Assembly: GCF_035046485.1 (NCBI RefSeq)
Contig: NC_085138.1
Span: forward strand, 26,728,878 to 26,792,877
Source: Aedes albopictus
Lineage: Eukaryota > Arthropoda > Insecta > Diptera > Culicidae
Direction of reading: 5' to 3'
DNA: 64,000 nt
Part shown: positions 11,150 to 22,600 of the stretch, one piece after another
How positions within the stretch are numbered: position 1 is the stretch's first letter
Layout: each line of letters begins with the position of its first letter
Position numbers and translations under genes: made by a program
The notes under the pieces: model-generated
Database searches by the model: none
What the model saw: the letters and a program-made list of their open reading frames with translations, nothing else
What the model was told of the DNA's origin: nothing

Positions 11150-11451
11150 TCACCGACTACTGCGATTGCTTATTCTAATAGAAGTCGTTTCTATGGGACC
11201 ACACAGATAGCTGTGGACAAGTTCTAACACCTCTACCACAAACTCATTTAACACAAATAAGTTTGTGCCTCTACTATCCTGGCCCATTTGAATTTGAACG
11301 GTTGACGTTGATGCTTTTCTTCCAAGTACGTCGGCTGATATGCCGTGGAATTGCACACTATACTGAGAAGTTGCTTCAAACTGTGAGTATTCAAGTGTCC
11401 CATTCGGCGATGCCATAATCCGATGTCCTCCTTAGGCGTCGCGATGTACAA
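11150..11451 (-). pseudogene. Ty1/copia pre-integrase fragment
   Basis: One frame carries DIGLWHRRMGHLNTHSLKQLL, the GAG-pre-integrase His motif. An overlapping frame carries FVVEVLELVHSYLCGPIET, the start of the integrase core. The frames differ, so the piece is frameshifted. It belongs to a different copy from the Gag-protease remnant below it, because on the minus strand it lies upstream of that Gag. Confidence 0.7.
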
Positions 11452-11699
11452 TATTTACATGTCTTTCTGTTTAGCGGAGACGATAGAATTAGAGTACAAT
11501 GTGATGGTGAAGTGTACCTGAAACTCAGGAAGTGCTAGAAGTAAATCGTACGAATCTGTGCGAGCATGCGGGAGCTGTGGGAAGATGGACCATGTCGAAC
11601 GAACGACGAAAAGACACTGTTTGACCTACAGTTCAGAATCTGCGTCTCCGTCCTACTTCAGTCTAACGTCAGTTGATGATGTTCAACAAACGACTCCTG

Positions 11700-12255
11700 C
11701 ATCGCCGGCAACAAAGTTGTGTTTGTAGCGATCCACTTCGATGATGTGCTCACCTTCACGAGCTGTCATCGATGGCGGAAGCAACTGAAGGATGATCTGG
11801 TAAGGAAGTTCCTGATGAAAGACATCGATCCAACCAAGCACGTTTGAGGGATGCGTATAACGAGGAGCCAAGGGGAGATTACCATCGACCATACTGTAGC
11901 GTTTTCAAATGTCCATGAACAATCCGGTTGGGACACCATTGAATCCGAACGACAGGCTTACCAAAGCAATGCAACCAACCGGTGATAAAGATGCCGAACG
12001 TGTTCCGTACAAGGGGGCCGTAGAACGTCTGAAGCATCTGGGGAGTGCACAAGTCCGGACATATGCTACGCGGTCAACGTTTTGTGCCGGTTCAATGAAA
12101 ACCCCGGAGAAAAACATTGGAACGCCATCGAACATCTGTTGAGCAACCTGATAGGTATCTCTAAGTTTCACTTGACCTACAAAAACGACGCAGACTCGAC
12201 GATTACAGGGTATGCTGATGCGGATTGGGCTACGAGCAGTGAAGACACGACACAA
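11700..12255 (+). pseudogene. Ty1/copia RT C-terminus and RNase H start, frameshifted
   Basis: In the plus direction: a degenerate FVAIHFDDVL (RT active-site region) near 11720, VRKFLMKDIDPTKHV with a following stop, MSMNNPVGTPLNPNDRLTKA, a VPYKGAVERLKHLG motif, then in another frame LCRFNENPGEKHWNAIEHLL and GYADADWATSSEDT, the RNase H hallmark of copia elements. At least two frameshifts are present. It is opposite in strand to the adjacent integrase fragment. Confidence 0.8.
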
Positions 12256-13555
12256 GACGTGTTTTCCAGTCTCTGCCCACTACTCCGGTTTCTTCTACCG
12301 TTTCCTTCCCTCTATGGTTCAGGGGCATCCTTCTTCTGACTCGCCCTAACCTTTGGTGACTGAGAATGGTCGGAACCCCGTGTTCTCTACGACGGGCCGG
12401 CCTTCTCAGACTCACTTTTCTCTGCTTTCGGATCTAACAACCTTATGGGTGCTACCTGGTAGCTTCTCACGCGTCCGGCGTCCTCTTAGGGCTCCCTTTT
12501 AAAACGAAGACCTCCGTCTAGCTATACTTCGTTACCTTCAACTTCGCGAGTTTACCATGGTCCTGCTGGCCGCCATCGTTGACTTACGAAGTCTCAACAA
12601 GGTCCTTGCTGAGATCGGCTTCGAGGACATAAAGTCAATGATGGAGTCATGATCTCAACCGACATACTGGGCAGAGAGGAAATGTGCCATACGCTAGCAC
12701 TTCGCGCACAGCTACCTTCTCATGTCTCTGCTCTCCTTGAAAAAAAAAAACTCAATTGATTTCTTGCGAAGGGGTTAACCTCAACACTACCACTACTTAT
12801 TTGTGAATTGTATTAACTTTGGAATTCCACGAGTAGCACGGGAAAAACCACGACAGAGCACTGATACTTACAGCGAGGAGTGATCAGGTGTCCCACAGGC
12901 TCCGTAAACAATCGAGCGAGCATCTTCTTCGCCCTCTCAATCATGCATTCCTCGGCACTTGTCCGCACTAGTCGCACATTGTTTGTTGGATTCTTACCAT
13001 CGTAACAGGTGACCCGTAGTGCTATTCTTGGCCAGTGGCTACACGGACAATCTTGTCCAGAGAGGATGCGTAGTGACGAAACTTTCTCGGGTATTCTGGC
13101 GCCACTTATCTATTTCGGACACATTTTACCGAATGAAACACAACGTATACAAAAGTACATCTTTTAAATTTTTGTATTACTTTTCTGGTTGAAAGTCAGC
13201 TGTGACTTCTAGGTCACAGTGATGGCTGTTTTCGTCTGTTTTTGATAAAAATATAATCATTTGTAAAGAGTTACACATTTACAATAAATTATGCTCTTTT
13301 GATCAATGGGGTCTACACACGATCTTAAAATTAATAAAAGGACACATAGTTGCATGGTTTCCATTATGGGACTGGCTAAAAACTCTCTGAAATAATTGAT
13401 TGCTACCTGAATGTTGTACGTTAAATGAAAAGTGGTTGACTCTATGTGAAAACATATAATTTCGACACGATCGCTCATCTTTTAAACTCATTCACTCTCA
13501 ATATTCATTCTACATCTGCGATCATCAGTTTCGTAAGAAGAAAAATAGATACCGT
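12256..13555. other. Unassigned sequence downstream of Nxf1
   Basis: No gene or mobile element recognised. 12260-12750 is C/T- and G/C-rich and unlike the flanks; it could be the worn 3' part of the copia remnant. 13130-13550 is AT-rich and is probably 3' flank or 3' UTR of Nxf1. Confidence 0.35.
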
Positions 13556-13561
13556 TTTATT
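13556..13561 (-). terminator. Candidate Nxf1 polyadenylation signal
   Basis: AATAAA on the minus strand, about 345 bases beyond the Nxf1 stop codon. The position is reasonable for a 3' UTR end, but transcript evidence is absent and other AT-rich candidates exist nearby. Confidence 0.3.
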
Positions 13562-13904
13562 ACTACTTTGAATCGATCACGATTTTCATTGTTTGAAACT
13601 TTCCCAGCAGTGTTGTACTGCTTGAACTTACCTACTAATAACTACACAGATGGGACGCCTTTGGGAGAAGGATTAATTTTGTTAGACCGAAGTTTGAACA
13701 AGTTTCTCTAAACAAACATCTATTTCTTGCATTATATAGTCACCCAAGTCATCCCCATAATCTTTCCGAGTCTCTTGTAACAACTTTAATCATTCTCCCA
13801 AAAAAGCAACGCCTAAATCAAAAACCTAAACCTAAAATCCCCCGGGCTGGGGTCCAAAGCGGTTCCACCGCGCGCCGTCCTCGTCACACTCCTGGAAATC
13901 GTCT

Positions 13905-14360
13905 TCAATTCTTAACGAACGCCTCCGGTGGTATCCGGTTCTGCTTGTGCAGCTCGGTGAATGCGAACCCAGCTCGCTCAAAGTCCCAGTTTGTCTCCTC
14001 CAGACACTTCCGGCTCCACTCGAGGTTCATGTTGCTGTGGGCGGCCATCGCCTGGACCATCTGAAGTTTGGTGTTGTCGTCGACTACTGGAGGAACAACC
14101 GGTGCTACCGGTATTGGTGCTGTGGCCAGTGGTGCCGCGGTGGCCGGCGCTTGGAAGCCACTGGAGGCCGGATCCTTGAAGGCTTTGTCCTCCTGTATTC
14201 GGGTGGCGTTGTTGATGTGGATCATCTCGTTCCGGATGCAGAACCCACTGCCGGATGGGACGATTACCAGCGAACGCTGGAATGATCGGTACGGTTCGTT
14301 GATGACGGCCACTTTGCGCTCCTTGAAGACACCCGTCACGGTTAGAAGGATGAGCTGGGG
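13905..14360 (-). CDS. Nxf1: Nxf1 coding exon 6
   Basis: The acceptor (cttacag) lies at 14361-14362. It encodes the last strands of the NTF2-like domain (LILLTVTGVFKERK, PSGSGFCIRNEMIHINN), an Ala/Pro/Val-rich linker and the C-terminal UBA-like TAP-C domain that binds FG repeats, ending EAFVKN-stop. Length 456 bases including TGA. Confidence 0.96.
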   Translation of the reverse strand, partial: PQLILLTVTGVFKERKVAVINEPYRSFQRSLVIVPSGSGFCIRNEMIHINNATRIQEDKAFKDPASSGFQAPATAAPLATAPIPVAPVVPPVVDDNTKLQMVQAMAAHSNMNLEWSRKCLEETNWDFERAGFAFTELHKQNRIPPEAFVKN

Positions 14361-16625
14361 CTGTAAGTGAGGGAAAAAATAACAAATTAGTTGATTCAAC
14401 AACGAGTGGACCGGGTGGGATGATTAGAGCACATGACTATCACACCGAGGACCTGGGATCGAATCCCACTCCAGACAAATTCGGAAATAAAGCCATAGGT
14501 GCCAACATGAACTAGCCTCGCGTTAGATATCTCGTTAAGGCTTACGGGGCATCATCAGAATCATCAATCATTGTTCTCAAAGTTTGAGGATGCAAATCTC
14601 GAGTTCTACTGCATCAAATGGGCTGAAAATTTGATCGTTTGTATGCTTACATGTTATGAACAATCGACTAAGTTTTTAGTTAGATCAGTCTACTGGAAAT
14701 GGAAATTTTCATCATCAAAGTTTCAAGGGTAATGATGATGAAAGAGACGGAAGATAGCAAAATTAACACGGTGTCCCGTATTACCTTAATAAAGGTAAAA
14801 AATCGATTTCAAATCACCCATGGCTAGACCAGTGGTACCACACCAAGCATGACGATAACGTGTCTCTGGAGCAAGCCTTCTAATTCCCGAATAGTAAACA
14901 TGTTCCACAGAAGTCTATGTAACTCTTATATGACCAAATTCAGTCATAAGCATTTGAAGAACATGTTTCAATGGGTCAATTTATACGCGTAAAAAGATGT
15001 CCTACAAATGATGAAACGTGAGCAGAAGGCGCATACAGAGTAGAATGTGGTATGAGCAGTGAAGCGTGAGAAGTTTCCTTGGAGGTTTGAGTAAGCTATG
15101 AGGAGTAACTAGTGAAGAGTGTGGCATAGTGAGAAGTGAGCAGTGCAAAGTAATAAGTGAGGAGTTTGGCGTGAGTAGTAAAGAGTGAACTGTAAATAGT
15201 GAGCGGTGAGCAGTGAATAGTGAAGAGTAAGAAGTGTTGAGTGCGCAGCAGTGAGGCGTGAAAAGTGGCCAGTGCGGATTTAAGAATGAGTAGTATAGGT
15301 GTTGTGGTGGTTTTTGCCTTTTGTGAAACTGGCAGCACTGGTATCGTCTGATGCAATCAATCAAAATTCAACCTTCGCGCAACAATAATGACAATGTCGC
15401 AACCTGTATTTGTTGCGACAAACCAACCCATGCGACATAAGTTTGTCCCAACTTGAAAATAATGGGATTAACATCGTACACCACGAGTTTAGAGATTTTT
15501 AGGCCTTCCATTGTGATTTTCGAACGTTAACTTCGAGTCGGTAAACACTGCAACTCTGGTGAAGCTCTATCATCAAACAGTTTCGATTTTGGGTTAGTAA
15601 TAATTGATTATTCACGAGTTGAAAAGTACGCAACAAATTCAGCTTCCGTTTTGTCTGCAACAAAAATTTTCGAGATCATGTCATCATCTGTTACCAGTAG
15701 GGATCAAGAGTAATTGTTACACCTTCTTTGTTGCTTGTTTTGTGCCTATTTTGTCTGACAATTCTCTTCACTGGTCTGATGTATATAGCAGTACAAACAG
15801 AAGTGAATTAGAAGTGAAAGTTTTGGGAAGTTTGTTTCTGGGGATGGTAGAAAATACTATAATGTAAGTAAAATTTAAGATTATTATAAGTATTATTTAA
15901 AATGAAATTAATAAAATTACAGCATTGAAGCTGACCACTAAAAAGGCTGCCCTCAATGTGTGTATTCACCCCGGAGCTAAATCATCCCAACAATAGGACA
16001 GATCGGTGAAGTACTAGATTTGTAGTAATGAGCTGAATTTTAGTATGGTGAGAAGGTCAATTCTCCGTTTCTGCAATGAAACGATGCAAAAAGGGTAGGT
16101 ATTATGATTCCCTGCCTAATTTGATGCTGTTTGAGCAAAACTTTGGGCAACAGTGTTGTTGTTTTCTCCATTTCTTGCAACATAAACAACATAGTTATCC
16201 AAAGTTCTGCTCAAACGGCATCAAATTAGGCAAGGAATCATAATACCCACCCTTTTTGCACCATTTTGTTGCAGAAACAGAGAATTTACCTTCTCACCAT
16301 ACAAAAATTCAGCTCATTACTTCAATTCTAGTACTACACCGAACGTGCCCTATTGGCTTGAGCATCGAATACTTGATATTGAAGAGTGATGAGTGAGTTA
16401 ACTGAGTGGTTTATACTCAGCTTTTGTTTCACTAGACGAATGCAACAAAAAGAGAGACGTCGTGCTCGGAAACGCTATTTTTTCTCTTGTAGGGTTCGGT
16501 ACGAGAGCGCAATCAAGAGAGGGGATGCTCGGCGACGCTAATAAAGGGGAACCATCCACTTAGATTATTTTTTGTCAGAATATTGTCATAACTCTTGATT
16601 TTTATGGCAATGCAACCTGCAGTAG

Positions 16626-16659
<34 letters not shown>

Positions 16660-19600
16660 AGGCTTTAAATTTATTAATTTTAATTCATTCGCCTCCAACT
16701 GCAGTAGCATTTACATAATTGAATCAAATGGCGTATGACGATTTTGGAGCGAGAATGCGGTGAATAATGATTGGATTATATCACAGTTTTTTTTTTTTCA
16801 AAACAACGATTAGAGAGCACCAGAAAGTGTTCTCGCCATAGCTTGTGTGTAACGGAGTAGATTCTTTGTATTTCTTCGTGAACCACGCAGCCCGACGAGA
16901 GAACAAAGACGCGCCTGATAATTGGAACAGAACCAAGGGAAAGGAAGAAAAACTGCTGAGTGGTTCAATTATTAGTTCAGCTTCCACACACTGCAGTGAA
17001 GAGTAAGGGGTGAGGAGTGAATGAAAAGTTGTCAGTGAGGTGTGAACGTGGAAAAAGAAGAGCGAGGAGTTAGAAGTGAGAAGTGAGTAGTTTTGAGTGA
17101 TAATGAGGAAAGATCAGCGATGCCGTTGAAGTGAAAATGAAGAGTGAGAAGAAAGGAATGGAAAGTGAATGGTGTGCATTGAGGAGTGCGTTGTGAAGAA
17201 TGAGAAGTGATAACTGAGGTGTGTAGTGTAGTGTAGTGAGGGAAGTGAAAAGTGAACTGTAAAAATGGTCAGTGAGAGGTGACGAGTGAGTGAAAAGTAA
17301 TCAGTGTGGAGTGGACACAAAAAAGTGAAGAATGAGGAGTGCACAATTGGCAGTGAAAAGTGAGAAGCGAAAAGTGAGCAGTATAGAATGAGGAGTAAGA
17401 AGTAAGTAGTGATAATGAGAGTAAGGAGTGGTAAGCTGTGAAGTAATGATAACTGAGTAGCCATAAAAGAGAGCTTAGGAATGAGCAAATGAGCAGTGAA
17501 CCGTAAGGAATGTGCAGTGAAGTAGTGAGGAATAAAAAGTGAATAATGACGAGTGAGCAGTGAAGAACGTGGAGTGAATGAAAAGTAATCAGTGAAAAGT
17601 GTGCATTAAAAAATGAAGAGTGAGGTGTGTGATTCAGTAAGGGAAATGGCGTCGGCCATAGTTTTTTGGCATCTATTCGTTGAGACTATTCTAAAAATAC
17701 TCAAGTTGCAATGGTTTCTATGATTTAAAAAAAAAACTGGAAGCCGCCATCTTGGACTTTAAAATTGCATCGGAAATCTATTTCCGTTTTATATACGACG
17801 AGCCTGTTCCAAAAATACCCATATTGCATGGTTTTCCATTCAATTGATTTACAAAAACCAGAAGCGGTGGTTATATGAAAGAAGGTCAAGGACTCGGGTC
17901 ATGTTGCGATGATCCTCTCGATGATCCTGTCCGGCATCTCTGGAGATTGCTCGGTGAGAACAATTACACCTCATGCACATAACATAAGTGGAACTCCATG
18001 GTCAGAGCGAAGGAAAAAGTTGTATCCTTTTCCAGCACGCGAAACTGTTATATATTTCATAAAAGGCGTCGAACTGTCACTTATTTTGGTAAACAAAAAA
18101 CATCTGATCCAACCAGTATTCCAGTTTTGACAAAGAATACAGCATCTGAGATATCCACTTATTCATTTTGTCATAATTTCATTGAAATCTTCGAAATAAC
18201 ACATCCACGTTCTACATATCGATCTCCTTTTATATTTAAAGCCATAAAACGTACTTTCGACTTGAGTTTACAACGTTTATTACAATTTATGCCCTATATT
18301 AGATCTCCACGTGCTGCTACTCTAGATCTATGAGGTCTTTGTTTTACTTCACAGCAATGAAAAATGGTATACATGCTGAAAAATAGTATGGCAATAATGC
18401 ATTTGACATTTCGATGCCCTGTATACCAGCGTACGAACTCGGAAAGGCATCAACTTTTTGAGCCAGAGTTCCACTTATGTTATGTGCCTCATGTCTTGGC
18501 CATCACGACACTGTATGCGTCACCAGTACTATGCTATGCTGTGCTAGTAGGCATCGTCTACCCTCCAGTTCGAACAAGCTCCGCCAGTACTACACGGAAC
18601 CGCCAAACTACCCAAAATTGAGTTCTTTTGACGCAATCCCATAGTTCGGCCCAATAAGCCAAATTTGAGTAAATCGATTAAACTCACACTAGGTAAATTG
18701 CCTTCACCTCCAGCAAAAACATTTACTTAAGAGTAGGTAAATTCAACCCAAGACCCCCCCTCATTCAACCCAAATTTGAGTAAACCTGCATTTACCCAAA
18801 ATTGGCTTATTGGGCTCAAGGACCCCCGTTGGGTAGATGCATCTCTGTTTGTTTTTGACAACATCGGTGAGGAAAAGAGGGAAAACAACCTAATTTTGGG
18901 TAACTAGTTTATTCGATATACTCAGCTTTGAGTAAAATCGACCCAAAAATTAGGTAGTTTGATTTCTCCGTGTAGAAAAAGAAACGTCGATGATCGAATT
19001 CCCTCCTTCCTCTAGCAAGATCTGTCCTCGCTGTTTCTTGAAAAGGCTTCTCCATTTCGCCGGCACTTCAACAGTTGGTGGCTTCGTCTGATACGTTTTA
19101 TAACAAATAATAACATACAAACCTTACAAATGCACACGCCCCACGTTGGGCGCCAATGTGACAGATTAATTGGAATCCTACAAATGCTCATTTTATTTTC
19201 CGTATCGAGCCCCACGTTTGGGAACTATATACAAAACATAAAATGGAACATTACAAATTCACAAAACACAACATGCAACACATAACATTAATTGTGCCCA
19301 GTTATCTAAATAGATAACGTAGTCCAATCCCAGGATGACGAGGTTTCATCCACTATTTACAAACGTAACAGTTTTGAATTCGGCATCGCACTTGTACAGG
19401 GCAACTCCCAGCTTCTTCATCATTGTGGCTCGTATGCAAACAGACTACTTCTGGTCACGATAAACTACGAACGCCCCAGTTCCGATACGAGTTCTATACG
19501 GATTCACTATATGCTGTTGTCTAGAACGGGTCGTCTTTAGGACATCGAACTTCAGTAGCACTCCCTTTCTGTGATATGTGTCGGGCGTTTCGTGGGACCC

Positions 19601-22600
19601 TTCACTATGCTTGTTTGATGAGCCTCTCTTTGAAACGCAATCAGACGGTGAACTCCATTTCAATTTTCCCATAAACCTTCGGCGATCTGCCGTAGAAATG
19701 ATCTTTTTCTGCTGCTTACTGTGGTCTTCAGCAAACGACGACGTACCCAAGTATATGTTTAGTCTCCACCTGGACATGGTCTGTCGACCCAGCAATGGGT
19801 GCCGGTAGCCGTCGAATACGAAATTTTCTTCCTGGAAATCGTGTTTCTTGAACCGCATCCAAGCGTTAAACTTTCCTACCACTCGGAAGCCGCTACTGTT
19901 GTAGCAAATGAACTCCTCTCGCACGTTTGTGTTGAGCTTCGCATACGACAACAGTTTTTTATTCAACATCCTCTTCGAAATGGTGTTTACTGGGCTCCCT
20001 CCACCGATAATCAGCCGATCCCTTACGCTTCGCCAGTTTCCGATGCTTTGGTCGGATCAGTTGCTTCGACTGTTAAGGTTGAATAAGAGGCGCATGCATT
20101 TCCAACTTCCAAACGCTGTTCGAATTCGTCATCATCCATGGTGTGCATCATAAGGTCGTCCAGCAATCGCATCGAACGGTACTGGCACATCTCGGGGATG
20201 GAACTGCGATCCTAAACGTCTCGCAACAGTACTGTTTGCACCGGTACAGGAAATGTGTATGCAGTAAAAGCGTCTCCATTCAAATTATGTCGTAACTTAC
20301 CGGGAACCATGCGCTCCCATTCGCTGCGCCTTATGGTCACCATATCGTGGTATTGACCATGTTCACTTCAAGTTGCGAAGGGAGCGCGTCCGGAATGTCT
20401 TGAGCAGAAACATCGCCTAAAATTTCTACATCGTTACAGAAGCTTTCTTGACCGTCGTTGTCCTCATCTGGCTTCTCCCCTTTTTGCTCAAGTTTTCCGG
20501 TAACAGGGTTGTCCCTGTTTTTCGGATATCCTTCAACGCCTCGTGCTCGATCGAAATTTGCAGCCGTCTGTTCCTGGAACTATCTCTCACAGGACACACA
20601 CCAATGATATGGCCGTCGTATTTCATCTCAGCTGCCAATGTCCCAAAAGAAACGTTCACTTAAGCTTCGGTCATCTTCCTCACAGAAAGTTGATTCGCTC
20701 TTACATCAGGCACATACAGAACGTCAACTTTGAAGCACAGAACTCCTTGGCTGTTGGATCCTATGAACTGTCCCTTGTGCCAGGCGGTAATCGATTGGTC
20801 GTTCTTCGCCACACAAATGTGGATTGGATGCTTCAGTTTCTTTAATCGAACGAAGTACTCCTTTCGATTCACCAGATGCTTGCCAGCACCGGAATCCAGC
20901 TTGAAGGTAAATTTTCTCCGGCTACAGCTATCCTGGAACTCACCGATCATGAACACAACCACCTTTATGCCGCTCGCTGTGTTTGCTTCTGCTTCATCTA
21001 CTTCGGAATCGTACCTGCAGTCATTGGTCTTATGTCCCTTCTTGTGACAGCGATGGCATTTCCCCTGGAACTTCTATGGCTCGTTTCGTTGTCCATTCCA
21101 CGGCTTCTGAATGATCTCAACAAACGCTAATGGGTCGTCCCTGTGTGCATCGGTCCTGTTTCTTCCGATCTTCTGCTAACAGCTTTTCTCTTACGGCATC
21201 CAGCGTCAGTTTGTCTTCGTCCAAGTTTTCCAAAGCTGTCGTTCCAACGGATCGTAGGATTCCGGAAGGGTGACAAACAACTGCAAAACCAAATCGCCTT
21301 CTTCAAGTTTCGCTCCCGCTGACTTGAGTTTCCGGGTGAGCTCATCGAACGTCTTCAGATGGTCGCTGATCGACGAATCTTCCCCTATTTTGAGTTTCGC
21401 GAGTTGCTTGCGTATGATCGTTTGCGACGAAAACGACTTGTTGGCGTAGGCACCTTCCAACGTTTCCTTCTCCCGGATCAAATCCAACAAATCGTCATGA
21501 ATGAAGGAAATGATCAGTTTCACAGTTGTCCTGTCTATCTCTTGAAACTTCGCTAATTCGGCTGTAACAGTTGGCGCATCCTTCTTGACCGCGTCCAGCA
21601 ATCCGGCCGACTTCAACAGTTTCTCGATCATAAAGTTCCAGTTCTCGCATCCAGCTCCGGTGAACTACGGGATTCCGTGCAACAGTTCTCTACGTATGTC
21701 GCCCATAACCTCTTGAAGGTAGAAATTAACGCTGTGGTTGGAACTGAGAAACAACTTATATTGATTGCTTCGATCTTCAACATCCACACTTCCACCAAGG
21801 AACTCTTCCACCAGACAGTTGACGGCGGCACCCTCCGCTTGAGCTCGAGGATCATTTCTCCGGTACGAGTACTTCAAGATCCGTAAGCTTGGTGTCGTAA
21901 ACCAGAATGAAAAATTCTACGAAATTCGGCACTGACGCTGATACGAGAAAACCGAAACCGAGCAAGCTTGATGCTCGGCTTGCTTCGACGGTCTCTTCTG
22001 GTTCGGCGCATCTGTCATTGAACCGATTCGTTATGTCGACTCAGTGTTCTCAAATGTACTGAAATAAATTTGCAACTTCGAACCGAATAATTTCATCGAT
22101 TCAGTTCCAAACACAGTTTTATCAAAAGTTTTATAGTACGCTATATACACTACACTTGGCATCGCTTCGCATCGCCTTCAAGACCTCTGAGTACATAGAT
22201 TCTTCTGTTTTGATGACACTGGGCAGCTATTATTATACTTCTCCTTGGCGTCGTTAAAGTTCCTACTCATCATTCCGTCATAATCTGAGGTGACTGAGGG
22301 CCTACGCAAGATCGCAGCTCCTTGTTGTCTTTATACCGGGATGGGCTGATCTTTTCGTACACACTCTTCTCAACCTGTCCGGGTACTGGCATTATTGCCT
22401 TTCACCTTCGACGTTAATAACGTCTTGACCTTGCGAGCGCTGATTGGTAGATCCTTTCCTGATGACTGCATCGTGTGCTTCTGCGATTGCTTGTAATAAG
22501 CGATCGCGTCCGGCGTACTCTTCGGGCTTCCCGCGAATACGAAGGCCTCACCTTGGTTAGACTTCGACACCTTCAACTTCACGTTCTCTGCTGTTACCGC

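Noticed and set aside
13947..14370. Several overlapping ORFs on both strands besides the Nxf1 frame
   Set aside because: They are frame shadows of Nxf1 exon 6; only one frame joins exon 5 in phase and matches the UBA domain.
14415..14475. Possible functional tRNA gene
   Set aside because: A and B boxes are present but the acceptor and D arms do not pair, and the sequence continues into a SINE-like body.
17114..17488. 124-codon minus ORF rich in Ser, Leu and His
   Set aside because: It is a translation of the GTGA-rich degenerate array.
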